Source of the DNA: CAVTGO01 sp963734275
GTDB lineage: Bacteria > Actinomycetota > UBA4738 > HRBIN12
Direction: 5' to 3'
DNA length: 64,000 nucleotides
Assembly: GCA_963734275.1 (NCBI GenBank)
Contig: CAVTGO010000013.1
Location: forward strand, 505,619-569,618
Shown piece by piece: positions 42,377 through 55,183 of this stretch. The notes beneath the pieces are model-generated. The model was not told where the DNA came from. It did not search any database and was given only the letters and a program-made list of their open reading frames with translations. Position 1 is the stretch's first letter; every line of letters starts with the position of its first letter. Made by a program: the position numbers and the translations under genes.

Positions 42377-43771
42377 GTGACGATCGAACACCCTCCTTCG
42401 GTCGCCGCGGCGCCTGAGATCGATCGCCGTCGCGTCGCGCAGCTGATCGACGAGCAGCGCACGCTGCTCGCTGAGCGCACTCCGCGCTCGGGCGAGTACT
42501 TCGATCGCGCCCGGCGCGTGATGCCGAAGGGCGTGCCCTCCTCCTTCCAGGAGAACGACCCGTGGCCGGTCTACATCGAGCGCGGCACCGGCGCACAGGT
42601 CTGGGACGTGGACGGCAACGAGTACATCGACTTCCACAACGGCTTCGGCGTGATGTGCGTCGGCCACGCGAACCCGCGTGATCGCGGACGCGGTCAAGCG
42701 GCGCGTCGATCAGGGCACCCACTTCGCCGCCCCGACCGAGGGCTCGATCGGCGTCGCCGAGGAGCTGCACGCGCCGCTTCGGCCTGCCGCAATGGCGCTT
42801 CACCAACTCCGGGCACCGAGTCCACGATGGACGCGATCCACGTCGCGCGCGGCGCCACCGGGCGCGACATGATCCTCAAGATCGAGGGGTCCTACCACGG
42901 TCACCACGACGCCGTGATGGTCTCGGTCTATCCCCCACTCGAGGAGCTCGGCGACCGCGATGACCCGCGTCAGCGTCCCGTACGGCGCGGGCTATCCGAA
43001 GGCGATCACCGACCTGACGCGGTCGGTGCCGTTCAACGATGCGCAGGCGCTGGCGCGAGTCCTCGAACGGCTCGAGGGCCAGGTCGCCGCGCTGATCATG
43101 GAGCCGGCGATGATGAACATCAACATCATCCCGCCGGTGCGACGGCTACCTGGAGGACGTACGCCGGCTGACCGCCGAGCACGGCGTCGATGCTGGTGTT
43201 CGACGAGGTCAAGACCGGCGCGACGATCTCTCCGGGCGGCGCGACCGCAGCGCTTCGGCGTGACAGCCGGACATGATCACGCTCGCGAAGGCCACCTGCG
43301 GCGGCCTGCCCGGCGGCGCGATCGGGATGACGGAGGAGCTGGCCGCGCGTGGTCGCCGACGGCACCGTGCACCAGTACGGCACGTTCAACGGCAACCCCC
43401 TCGTGATGGCGGCCGCCGCAGGCGACCCTCACCGAGGTGCTCGTGCCCGAGGCATACGAGCAGCTCGAGCGCACGAACGAGCAGCTCCTGCGCCGGATGC
43501 GACGAGATCATCGAGCGTTACGGCCTTCCCTGCTACACAGAGGGCTCGGTGCGAAGGGTTGCGTGGTGTTCTCGTCGGAGCCGCTGCGCGAGTACCGGGA
43601 CTACCTAACGAAGGTTGACGACGACCTCTCGACGCTGGCCTGGCTGGTAGCACATGAACCACGGCATCTTCATGACGCCCGGCGTCGAGGAGGAATGGAC
43701 GCTGTCGCTGGCGCATACCGATGAAGCACGTGCAGCGCTACCTGGACGCCTTCGAGACGTTCGCCGGCTGA
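42377..43771 (+). CDS. class III aminotransferase (glutamate-1-semialdehyde mutase-like), heavily frameshifted
   Basis: A PLP-dependent enzyme, about 460 residues when reconstructed. The first 95 residues are intact: EYFDRARRVMPKGVPSSFQE, VWDVDGNEYIDFHNGFGVM. Later blocks come from different frames: MILKIEGSYHGHHDAVMVS, ALIMEPAMMNINIIPP, MITLAKATCGGLPGGAIG (PLP-lysine), and VADGTVHQYGTFNGNPLVMAA. The C terminus HVQRYLDAFETFAG ends at TGA 43769-43771. At least eight indels are required, more than for any neighbour. The pattern resembles HemL and its relatives, but without context a haem role is not certain, so no symbol is given. Confidence 0.7.
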
Positions 43772-43795
43772 CTCAACGGGTAATTCGCCTGGCGA

Positions 43796-45797
<2,002 letters not shown>

Positions 45798-45799
45798 AG

Positions 45800-46882
45800 A
45801 TGCTGAGAGGACTCGCCCGTGAGGCGATGCAGCAGAGGTTCGCCTCGCTTCACGAGTCCGAGTCGGTCGAAGCGGCGCTCGACAAGCTCGATAAGACCGC
45901 GGGCGGGCAGGGATACGTGATCGGCGACGGCAACCGGTGGATCGGCGTTGTCCGCCGCGAGGAGGTCGCGGCAGCCGGGGACGGAGTCCCGATCGGCGCC
46001 CTTGCGTCGCCTGAGGGATCGATCCCGCCGAGCGAACCGCTGGCGGCCGCACTGAAAACGATGGCGACGCGCCGCCTCAGAGGGCTTCCGGTAGTCGAAG
46101 CTGGACTGCTCGTCGGTGTCTTGTGGCGCGAGCAGGCTGAGCGCTTCCTGTCGCTGGCAGACCGGCTCGACTTTCCGGTGAGCAAACTCGTGGACGAGAT
46201 TTCCCCGCACGACGAGATGTTCCCGGGAAACCTCTCCGTCTATCTGCGTACGGGGGCGTCTGGGCTCGAGTGCATCCGACGCGCGTTGGCGCTGGCCGAA
46301 TCTTCCCGGCCGAAGAGAATCCTCGATTTCGGCTGCGGTCATGGGCGGGTGTTGAGATTCGTGAAAGCCGCCTTTCCGGAATCGAAGCTGACCGCCTGCG
46401 ACATCGAATCTTCCGCCGTCGAGTTCTGCGCGAACGTGCTCGGGGCGATCCCCGTGAAATCCAGCGCCCGGCTCTCCGACGTGCGTTTCGATACTCAATT
46501 CGACCTGATCTGGAGCGGGTCACTTCTCACTCACGTTGACGAAAGCACCTGGCGGGAGGCGCTCGATCTCTTCGGTTCACTGCTCGATGAGTCCGGAGTG
46601 CTGGCATTCTCGACCGCGGGGCCCTGGTGCGCCGAGAACCTGAGCAACGGGCGGGTGAACTACGGGCTGCACCCAAGTGCTGTCGCGTCATTGCTCGATC
46701 AGTATCGACGCGCCGGTTTCGGGTACGTGGACTACGCACAAGAGCGTGGATACGGCATCAGCCTCTCGTCGTCCGCGTGGACGACGCGGATGGTCGAATC
46801 TCAGCCCGGCCTCAAAATGCTCGGCTATGACGAGCGCGCGTTCGATGCGCACCAGGACATAGTCGTCGCGGGATCGGCCTAG
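45800..46882 (+). CDS. CBS-domain pair fused to a SAM-dependent methyltransferase
   Basis: A 360-residue protein with two CBS motifs (about residues 10-125; HESESVEAALDKLDKTAGGQG with GDGNRWIGVVRREEVA, and SEPLAAALKTMATRRLRGLPVVEAGLLVGVLW) followed by a methyltransferase. The SAM motif is ILDFGCGHGRVLRFVKAAFP near residue 174, then LTACDIESSAVEFCANVLGA and FDLIWSGSLLTHVDE. CBS pairs usually sense adenine nucleotides or SAM, so the methyltransferase could be regulated by the energy or SAM state. I do not know this combination as a common architecture. ATG 45800 follows the YyaL stop by 2 bases. The methyltransferase is paralogous to the one at 41583-42329. Confidence 0.85.
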   Translation: MLRGLAREAMQQRFASLHESESVEAALDKLDKTAGGQGYVIGDGNRWIGVVRREEVAAAGDGVPIGALASPEGSIPPSEPLAAALKTMATRRLRGLPVVEAGLLVGVLWREQAERFLSLADRLDFPVSKLVDEISPHDEMFPGNLSVYLRTGASGLECIRRALALAESSRPKRILDFGCGHGRVLRFVKAAFPESKLTACDIESSAVEFCANVLGAIPVKSSARLSDVRFDTQFDLIWSGSLLTHVDESTWREALDLFGSLLDESGVLAFSTAGPWCAENLSNGRVNYGLHPSAVASLLDQYRRAGFGYVDYAQERGYGISLSSSAWTTRMVESQPGLKMLGYDERAFDAHQDIVVAGSA

Positions 46883-47379
46883 AGCCAGCGTCCCGCGGAG
46901 CTCCGGCGCTCCATCACCACCACATCGCGCCAGCGGCCTTCACGTTGGCCGATCCGCTCGCGGACGCCGACGATCCTGAAGCCGAGCGACTCGCACAGCT
47001 CGATGCTCGCGCGGTTCTCCGGAAAGATCCACAGCTCCACGGTCCAGATGCCTGCGGCCTCGGCCGCCTCGATCATCGCCTGAGCGAGCGTTCGCCCCAC
47101 TCCCTGGCCGCGGACGTCCTCGCGCACGTACATGCTGCCCTCGGCGACCCCTCGGTACGCGCTCTTGCGCTGCACGGAACTGAGTGCCGCCCAGGCGACG
47201 ACCTCCCCCCTCCCGTCACGCGCGACCAGGCGGCAGGCGTCCAGGTGCCCGGCATCCCAGCGCTCCCAGTCCGGCACGTCCGTGTCGAAGGTGGCATCAC
47301 CCGTGGCGATGCCCTGCCGGTAGATCTCACGCACGCCCGGCCAGTCGCCGGCTCGCATCGGCTCGATCTCGAGGTCCAT
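46879..47379 (-). CDS. GNAT family N-acetyltransferase (phosphinothricin acetyltransferase-like)
   Basis: A 166-residue acetyl-CoA-dependent transferase. The PAT-type N terminus reads MRAGDWPGVREIYRQGIATGDATFDT, the acetyl-CoA binding loop is VREDVRGQGVGRTLAQAMIEAA (R/QxxGxG/A), and the C-terminal strand/helix is ELCESLGFRIVGVRERIGQREGRWRDVV. Substrates of this subgroup include amino acid analogues such as phosphinothricin or methionine sulfoximine, but only the family is supported here. ATG 47379 is preferred over an upstream start at 47472, because the extra residues are not homologous. Its stop overlaps that of the convergent CBS-methyltransferase gene. Confidence 0.85.
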   Translation of the reverse strand: MDLEIEPMRAGDWPGVREIYRQGIATGDATFDTDVPDWERWDAGHLDACRLVARDGRGEVVAWAALSSVQRKSAYRGVAEGSMYVREDVRGQGVGRTLAQAMIEAAEAAGIWTVELWIFPENRASIELCESLGFRIVGVRERIGQREGRWRDVVVMERRSSAGRWL

Positions 47380-47474
47380 CGGAATCCGGAGCTTCTCAGG
47401 GCCGTGACCGGGCTGCATCGGCCCTGCGGCCAAGGATTCGGCCCGCTTTGCGGCCCACGTGTATAAGACCACAG

Positions 47475-48323
47475 ATGAGCGCTCCCACTTTCGACCAGCC
47501 GGCCGCGGCGGCTGGAACGCTCACGCTCGGAGACGCGCTCGTCCGCAGGATCGGCTTCGGCGCGCGCTGGGTGACCGTGCACGACCCCGAGTCCGGCCGC
47601 GATCTGTTGCGCAGAGCACTCGAGCTGGGGGTCAACCTGATCGACACGGCAGACGTCTACGGTGGCGAAAACGCCAGCGAGCGGATGATCGCGGACGCGC
47701 TGTATCCCTATCCCGCCGATCTGATGATCGCGACCAAGGGCGGCCAGACGAGCGTGGACGGACAACCGGTGCCGGACTGCCGCCCCGAGTATCTGAGACA
47801 GGCCTGCGAACGAAGCCTACGTGCGCTGCGGGTCGACACGATCGACCTGTACCAGCTGCACAACCCTGACCCGAACGTGCCGCTGGAGGAATCGCTCGGA
47901 GCGCTGGTCGATCTGCGCGACGAGGGCAAGATCCGCCTGATCGGGATCTCGAACTCGTTTCGAGAGCAGCTCGACCGCGCGCTCGAGATGGCGCCGATCG
48001 TGTCGGTGCAGAATCAGTACAGCGTCGAAAGCCGCCAATCCGATCCCGAGGTGGACGTCTGCGCCCGCCGTGGAATCGCGTACATGCCGTGGGGACCGAT
48101 CCTGATGGGAGACCTGGCGCGCGTGCCCGTGCTCGAGCAGGTGGCCGCCGAACACGGCGTCACGCCGGCGCAGGTTGCAATCGCCTGGCTACTGGACCGC
48201 TCGCCGGCAATGCTCCCGATTCCGGGCACGTCGTCGATCGAGCACCTGGACGAAAACGTCCAGGCTGCCGGCCTGCGCTTGAGCGACGATGCGCTCGCGC
48301 GCCTCACCGCTGCCGGCGCCTGA
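47475..48323 (+). CDS. aldo/keto reductase
   Basis: A 282-residue TIM-barrel NADPH-dependent oxidoreductase. The catalytic tetrad is visible: Asp and Tyr in LIDTADVYGGENASERMI, Lys in LMIATKGGQTSVDGQ, and His in DLYQLHNPDPNVP. The NADPH-binding end has LPIPGTSSIEHLDENVQAAG. It belongs with the YdhF/tas-like AKR group acting on small aldehydes or ketones; the substrate is unknown. ATG 47475 is divergent from the acetyltransferase by 95 bases, and the gene ends 3 bases before the convergent glnA stop. Confidence 0.9.
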   Translation: MSAPTFDQPAAAAGTLTLGDALVRRIGFGARWVTVHDPESGRDLLRRALELGVNLIDTADVYGGENASERMIADALYPYPADLMIATKGGQTSVDGQPVPDCRPEYLRQACERSLRALRVDTIDLYQLHNPDPNVPLEESLGALVDLRDEGKIRLIGISNSFREQLDRALEMAPIVSVQNQYSVESRQSDPEVDVCARRGIAYMPWGPILMGDLARVPVLEQVAAEHGVTPAQVAIAWLLDRSPAMLPIPGTSSIEHLDENVQAAGLRLSDDALARLTAAGA

Positions 48324-48326
48324 CTG

Positions 48327-49685
48327 CTACAGGATCGGCAGGTACTGGTCCAGCTCCCACTGCGAGAGCTGCGTCCGGTAGTCCTCCCACTCCTGGCGCT
48401 TGATCTCCACGAAGCGCGTGAACACGTGCTCGCCGAGCGTCTTCAGGATCAACTCGGACTCGGCCGCGATCTCGATCGCCTCGCCGAGCGTTTCCGGCAG
48501 CTGCTCGATCCCGAGCCTCTTCCGCTCGTCCGGCGAGAGGTGGTAGAGGTTGCGCTCCATCGGCTCGGGCAGCTCGTAGCCCTTCTCGATCCCCTCGAGT
48601 CCCGCCTGCAGCAGACCAGCGAAGCAGAGGTAGGGATTGCAGGACGGATCGGGGCTGCGGATCTCACAGCGGGTGGCCTGCTCCTTGCCGGGGTGGTACA
48701 GCGGCACCCGGATCAGGGCCGAGCGGTTGCGGCGCGACCAGGCCACGTAGACCGGCGCCTCGTAACCGGGCACGAGCCGCTTGTAGGAGTTCACCCACTG
48801 GGCGAAGAGCGCCGAGATCTCGCGCGCGTGCTTGAGCTGGCCGGCGATGAACGACTTCGCCACGTCAGACAGGAAGAACTGGTCGTTCTCGTCGTAGAAG
48901 GCGTTGCTGCCTTCCTTGAACAGGGATTGGTGCACGTGCATCCCCGAGCCGTTCTCGCCGTACAGCGGCTTCGGCATGAAGGTCGCGTAGAAGCCGTACT
49001 TCATCGCGTATTCCTTGACCGTGATGCGGTAGGTCATGCAGTCGTCCGCCATCTTCAGCGCGTCCGCGAACCGCATGTCGACCTCGTGCTGCGACGGCCC
49101 GACCTCGTGGTGCGAGTACTCGACGTGGATCCCGAGCTGCTCCAGTGCGAGCACCGTCTCCCGGCGCAGGTCCGAGCCCGCGTCGAGCGTGGTGAGGTCG
49201 AAGTAGCCGCCCTTGTCGAGCACCTCGGGCGGGCCGGTCGAGGCGTCTGCCGAGCGGAAGTAGAAGTACTCGAGCTCGGGGCCGACGAAGAACTGGTCGA
49301 ACCCCATCGACCGCATCCTCTCGAGCGAGCGCCGCAGCACCCACCGCGGGTCGCCCTCGTAGGGCTCCCCGCCGGGCACCTGGACGTCGCAGAACATGCG
49401 CCCGGTGGCCTTGTCCTCGGGCCGCCAGGGAAGGATGTGGAAGGTCGCCGGGTCGGGCATCGCGATCATGTCGGACTCCTCGATCGGGTTGAAGCCCGTG
49501 ATGGAGGACCCGTCGAAGCCCATGCCGCCCTCGAACGCGTCGTCGAGCTCTTCGGCGTTGATCGAGAAGCTCTTCAGCTGGCCCAGGATGTCGGTGAACC
49601 AGAGGCGGATGAAGCGGACGTCGCGCTCCTTCACGATGCTGATGACGTCCTGCGGAGTCTTCGGCGCGTTGTCTGCCACGGCCAA
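48327..49685 (-). CDS. glnA: glutamine synthetase type I
   Basis: GlnA joins ammonia to glutamate with ATP, the main entry of nitrogen. The 452-residue protein has full GSI length. It shows FVGPELEYFYF (metal ligands), SHHEVGPSQHEVDMRFADAL, the ATP site GENGSGMHVHQSLF and RNRSALIRVPLYHPGKEQATRCEIRSPDPSCNPYL. MGFDGSSITGFNPIEESDM lies near the N terminus. Tyr of the NLYHLSPDE loop is in the place of the adenylylation site of GSI-beta, but the 25-residue insert of that type is not evident, so regulation by adenylylation is uncertain. ATG 49685. The gene stands alone, divergent from no close neighbour, behind the HxlR gene. Confidence 0.95.
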   Translation of the reverse strand: MAVADNAPKTPQDVISIVKERDVRFIRLWFTDILGQLKSFSINAEELDDAFEGGMGFDGSSITGFNPIEESDMIAMPDPATFHILPWRPEDKATGRMFCDVQVPGGEPYEGDPRWVLRRSLERMRSMGFDQFFVGPELEYFYFRSADASTGPPEVLDKGGYFDLTTLDAGSDLRRETVLALEQLGIHVEYSHHEVGPSQHEVDMRFADALKMADDCMTYRITVKEYAMKYGFYATFMPKPLYGENGSGMHVHQSLFKEGSNAFYDENDQFFLSDVAKSFIAGQLKHAREISALFAQWVNSYKRLVPGYEAPVYVAWSRRNRSALIRVPLYHPGKEQATRCEIRSPDPSCNPYLCFAGLLQAGLEGIEKGYELPEPMERNLYHLSPDERKRLGIEQLPETLGEAIEIAAESELILKTLGEHVFTRFVEIKRQEWEDYRTQLSQWELDQYLPIL

Positions 49686-49754
49686 TACTCCTTCGCTCGA
49701 GGGACGGCGGAGCGCCTTACCCTAGCGAGAGCGCGGCCTGGACCTAGTGGTCGC

Positions 49755-50152
49755 TCAGTACTGCAGCCACTCGCGCGCCCACGAGCGGATCGCCCTCATG
49801 GCGGGCTCGAGCGCTCGGCCCTTGGGCGTCAGCTCGTACTCGACCCGCACGGGCGCTTCCTCGTAGACATCGCGCGCCACGATGCCGCATGCTTCGAGCT
49901 CCTTGAGGCGCATCGAGAGCAGCCGGTCGGAGATCTGCGGGATCGCCTGGCTGATCTCGGAGAATCGCATCGGCCCGCCGAGCAGCGACGTGCACGATCG
50001 CGCCCGTCCAGCGCTTGCCGAGCAGCTCGACCGCCTCGTGGTAGTACGGACATACACCCGCCGCGACGGTCGCGGCGGCCTGCCGGGGTTCCTGCTCGGT
50101 GTCGTTGGAGAGGTGCGACTTCCGCTGACGCTGTCGACGCGGTGCCCGCCAC
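49755..50152 (-). CDS. HxlR family transcriptional regulator, frameshifted
   Basis: A winged-helix regulator of about 130 residues. The N terminus with the conserved Cys is CPYYHEAVELLGKRWTGAIV in one frame. After an indel near 49990, the remainder reads LLGGPMRFSEISQAIPQISD, RLLSMRLKELEACGIVARDV and EYELTPKGRALEPAMRAI to the stop at 49755. HxlR-type proteins with this Cys often sense electrophiles or oxidants and act on adjacent oxidoreductase genes. A GTG at 50152 is the approximate start, after another possible indel. The preceding carboxymuconolactone decarboxylase-like gene ends four bases upstream, so the two share an operon and presumably a regulatory loop. Confidence 0.75.
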
Positions 50153-50155
50153 TGG

Positions 50156-50725
50156 CTAAGCAGCTTTCTTGAGCGGCTTGACCTCGCGCGAGGTGCCCTC
50201 GAGCGGGATCTCGCCGGCAAGCGTGACCAGCGCGGAGAAGTCGGCGAGCGCGACGTGACCGAGCGCCTCGAGGATCTGCTCGTCGGTCCAGCCCTGCTCG
50301 CGGGCCTCCTCGTGGAGGTGGACCGGCACACGCGCCGCGGTTCTCGAGCAGCGCTCGAGGTAGCGCAGCAGCGCCTGGCTCCTTCTCGTCGCGCGACGTG
50401 AACTGGCGGGCGAGGTCGATCTCGTCCAGGCTCAGCCCAACGGCTGCGCGCCGGCACGTGCGTGCACGGCGACGTCGTACTCGGAGCCGCGGTACTCGGC
50501 GACCGCGAGCGCGATGCGCTCCTGGGTCTGCGGGGGCAGCGTGCCCCGGCGCAGCTCGGAGCGCATCCGGGCGTAGCCGCGCAGCGCGGCCGGCGACCCG
50601 GCCAGCACGCCGACGAAGTTGTTGAGCTTGCCGCTGCCGGACAGCGCACCCTTGAGGATCGGCGCGCTCTCGGGCGGGGCGGTCAGCTCGTCGTGAATGT
50701 CGAATCTGCTGATCTTGGGAGGCAT
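50156..50725 (-). CDS. carboxymuconolactone decarboxylase/AhpD-like protein, frameshifted
   Basis: A protein of about 188 residues of the alkylhydroperoxidase D/carboxymuconolactone decarboxylase superfamily. The first 97 residues are clear: ISRFDIHDELTAPPESAPILK, NNFVGVLAGSPAALRGYARM, PPQTQERIALAVAEYRGSEYD. The rest lies in other frames: DEIDLARQFTSRDEKE, then EEAREQGWTDEQILEALGHV, and the tail TSREVKPLKKAA ends at TAG 50156-50158. Usually the motif ExxCxxC(H) carries peroxidase activity; here the segment reads EYRGSEYDVAVHA, with the redox Cys unclear because of an indel. Three indels are needed. It precedes the HxlR gene, which probably regulates it. Confidence 0.7.
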
Positions 50726-50726
50726 C

Positions 50727-50800
50727 GCTTTACTTTCGGCTCCAAGCTAACCAAACGGCGTATTCCTTACGAAGGGTTAGTTAGTTTACAAAATAGGTCC
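50727..50800 (-). promoter_or_regulatory. probable HxlR-controlled promoter of the decarboxylase-like/hxlR operon
   Basis: An AT-richer stretch in a GC-rich region. On the minus strand, ttgtaa lies near 50794 and taagga about 17 bases later, a reasonable -35/-10 pair. CTAAC-type elements recur: ctaactaac (about 50779-50787) and ggttagc (about 50741-50747). These inverted CTAAC elements could be the HxlR operator. No experiment is known to me. Confidence 0.35.
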
Positions 50801-50915
50801 GCTGGCGCAAGTTTCCTCGCTGCGTCCAACGATCCTGCGGACGCGGACGCGCTTTGGATCACGTTTGGAACAGACCGCATGGCCCGAAAAGAGCCGCGCG
50901 GGCGCGCGGGGAGGC

Positions 50916-51187
50916 TCAGTGCACGGAGCGCAGCGCGCCCGTGGAGCGGAACGCCGAGCCGCTTGGCGGCGGCCGCCGTGAGGTCCCAGGCGACGCCGCT
51001 GCCGGAACGGCCCGCGGTCGATCACGGGGACCGTCACGAAGCGCCCGCCGCGGTAGAAGGTCACACGGGTGCCGCACGGCAGCGTGCGGTGCGCGACCCC
51101 CAGCGTCGCGCGGCCAAGGCGCTTGCCGCACGCAGTGCGGTTGCCGTAGAGGCCCGGCCCGTACCAGGTCGCCTTCCGGATCCGCAT
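50916..51187 (-). CDS. RlpA-like double-psi beta-barrel protein, frameshifted
   Basis: A protein of about 90 residues of the RlpA family, which binds or cleaves peptidoglycan lacking stem peptides. ATWYGPGLYGNRTACGKRL, VAHRTLPCGTRVTFYRGGRF and VPVIDRGPFR are the double-psi barrel blocks, with the DRGPF loop holding the catalytic Asp. After an indel near 51010 the end reads AWDLTAAAAKRLGVP and SVH before the TGA at 50916-50918. The ATG at 51187 overlaps the stop of the peptidoglycan-binding gene (TGATG). Both lie behind a c-di-AMP riboswitch, which fits wall remodelling under osmotic or c-di-AMP control. The protein has no signal peptide of its own unless read as a fusion with the upstream gene. 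Confidence 0.78.
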
Positions 51188-51627
51188 CAGCGCCACAGCG
51201 CCGGCCGAGTCTGCGGCCCGACGACGCCGTCGACCGCCAGCCCGGCGTCGCGCTGGAAGCGCCTCACTGATTGCTCGGTGGGCTCGTCGAAGGTGCCGTG
51301 CGGCACCAGGGGCCCGTAATCCTTCGCGCCCAGGATCTGCTGGAGCGTTCTGACGTCCGCGCCCACGGCCCCTCTGCTGAGGACGCGTTCTCCCAGCTCG
51401 GGGGCCGGCACGCCCACTGGAGTCGGGGCGATCACGGGCGGCGTGTCCGCGCCTCCGGTCTCGCCTTCGGAGGTGCCTGCGGCCAGCAGGATCAGGAGGA
51501 TCCCGAGCAGGAATGCCCAGGCGGCGACGCGGTCGGGGCGCGGTCCGGACTGCTGGCGCTTGGATTGCGGTCTGCGGCGCTCGCTCTGAGCGGGCGCACG
51601 GCGACGCTCGAGGCGTCTATCCGACAC
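51187..51627 (-). CDS. membrane-anchored peptidoglycan-binding protein
   Basis: A 146-residue protein with a basic N terminus (ERRRPQSKRQQSGPRPDR) and one membrane helix (VAAWAFLLGILLILLAAGT). After a Pro-rich linker comes a peptidoglycan-binding type 1 domain: AVGADVRTLQQILGAKDYGP, HGTFDEPTEQSVRRFQRDAG and VDGVVGPQTRPALWR. It probably keeps the RlpA-like product or another hydrolase near the wall. Its stop overlaps the ATG of the RlpA-like gene, and if the missing base were an insertion error the two could even be one polypeptide. It is the first gene after the c-di-AMP riboswitch. Confidence 0.82.
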   Translation of the reverse strand: MSDRRLERRRAPAQSERRRPQSKRQQSGPRPDRVAAWAFLLGILLILLAAGTSEGETGGADTPPVIAPTPVGVPAPELGERVLSRGAVGADVRTLQQILGAKDYGPLVPHGTFDEPTEQSVRRFQRDAGLAVDGVVGPQTRPALWR

Positions 51628-51640
51628 GTTCCTCTCTTTC

Positions 51641-51812
51641 TGGCGCTTACGGGGTTAGCTGACGGGCTCGCGCTGAAAGAGCTGCGCTACGCCGCTTGCG
51701 TCATGGCTCGCGGCGATTCGCCCCTTGCGGCCGGCTGGATGACTGCTCCTGCCGTCCGCATTGGTTCCCCCGCTCTCCGGGTGCGCCTGTGGCGCTCACA
51801 CGGAGACTCAGC
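51641..51812 (-). ncRNA. c-di-AMP riboswitch (ydaO-yuaA type)
   Basis: On the minus strand the leader carries the conserved elements in order. A 5' stem with ggcgcacccgg lies near 51775-51790. GGGGGAACCA is at 51762-51771. AAGGGGCGAATCGCC is at about 51711-51726. The 3' segment GAGCCCGTCAGCTAACCCCGT follows (GTCAGCTAACC at 51653-51664). These match what I know of the ydaO-yuaA consensus, which binds c-di-AMP and usually turns off cell-wall hydrolase or potassium/osmolyte genes. The aptamer ends 14 bases before the start codon of the peptidoglycan-binding protein gene, with the ribosome site close to the 3' stem. A covariance-model search would settle it. Confidence 0.88.
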
Positions 51813-51947
51813 GGTCAGGTCTGTGTTGGCGGATCCTTTCGTATGAATTCGTGTTGCTGCGTAGAAGCAGGAATTTCGAGTCCCACTTCGAAGCGCGAGA
51901 CTCTAGCAAAGACTCGACAGAAAGTTAGTTCTAACTAGCTGCCGGCG

Positions 51948-52289
51948 TCAGCGGGCATCCAGCTTGGACTGCTCCTCGGCGGTGCGCTCGGCCCAGGGAC
52001 CGCCTCCAGCCGCCCGTCGGGGATCGGCTCGCCGCTCTCGACCGAGATGCCGTAGGTCCCTCCTCGACCCGCTGCTCGGCGCGCTCGATCGCGGCCAGCT
52101 CCTGCTCCAGCCGGTCGATCATCGACTGGTCGCGCTCGTTCTCGAACAGCTCGGAGCCGCGTCGGCGGTGTGCTGGTCGATATTGGACAGCTCGCCGTCG
52201 CCCCCGGTCGGAGCGGAGCGAGGCCAGCTCCTGCTCGATGCGCTCGCGCTCGCGGTCGCAGCAGCTCTCTTGGCTCGCTGGGCGTCCAT
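51948..52289 (-). CDS. TraR/DksA-like protein lacking zinc cysteines, frameshifted
   Basis: A protein of about 112 residues related to the DksA/TraR C4 zinc-finger family that bind RNA polymerase. Reconstruction over two or three indels gives MDAQRAK, then ELSNIDQHTADA, SMIDRLEQELAAIERAEQRV (coiled coil), EEGTYGISVESGEPIPDGRLEAVPWAERT and a C-terminal SKLDAR before the TGA at 51948-51950. In the usual finger, GxCxxCG and CxxC hold zinc; here the first pair reads ISVESG and the second is absent, a pattern I know from other actinobacterial members. It may therefore act through the acidic tip alone, or differently. ATG 52289 lies downstream of aconitase on the same strand. Confidence 0.65.
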
Positions 52290-52317
52290 GTCAGGGCCTG
52301 GCAACGGGCCGTACTTA

Positions 52318-55077
<2,760 letters not shown>

Positions 55078-55154
55078 ACGCTCCTTCCTAGAGGGCAGGT
55101 GCTCTCCCTCCACTCTATCTAGCGACATGGAAAAGGCCCGTTTTGCGCGGCATA

Positions 55155-55177
55155 GAAAAGGCCCCCCGCGGGGGCCG
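55155..55177 (-). terminator. rho-independent terminator after rnpB
   Basis: On the minus strand the stem GGCCCCC-gc-GGGGGCC is followed by TTTTC. It begins about ten bases after the predicted 3' end of the RNase P RNA and is well placed to end its transcript. Confidence 0.75.
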
Positions 55178-55183
55178 TTCCGA

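Noticed and set aside
42377..43771. Naming the aminotransferase hemL
   Set aside because: Many class III aminotransferases share these motifs, the gene is badly frame-broken, and no other haem gene is nearby.
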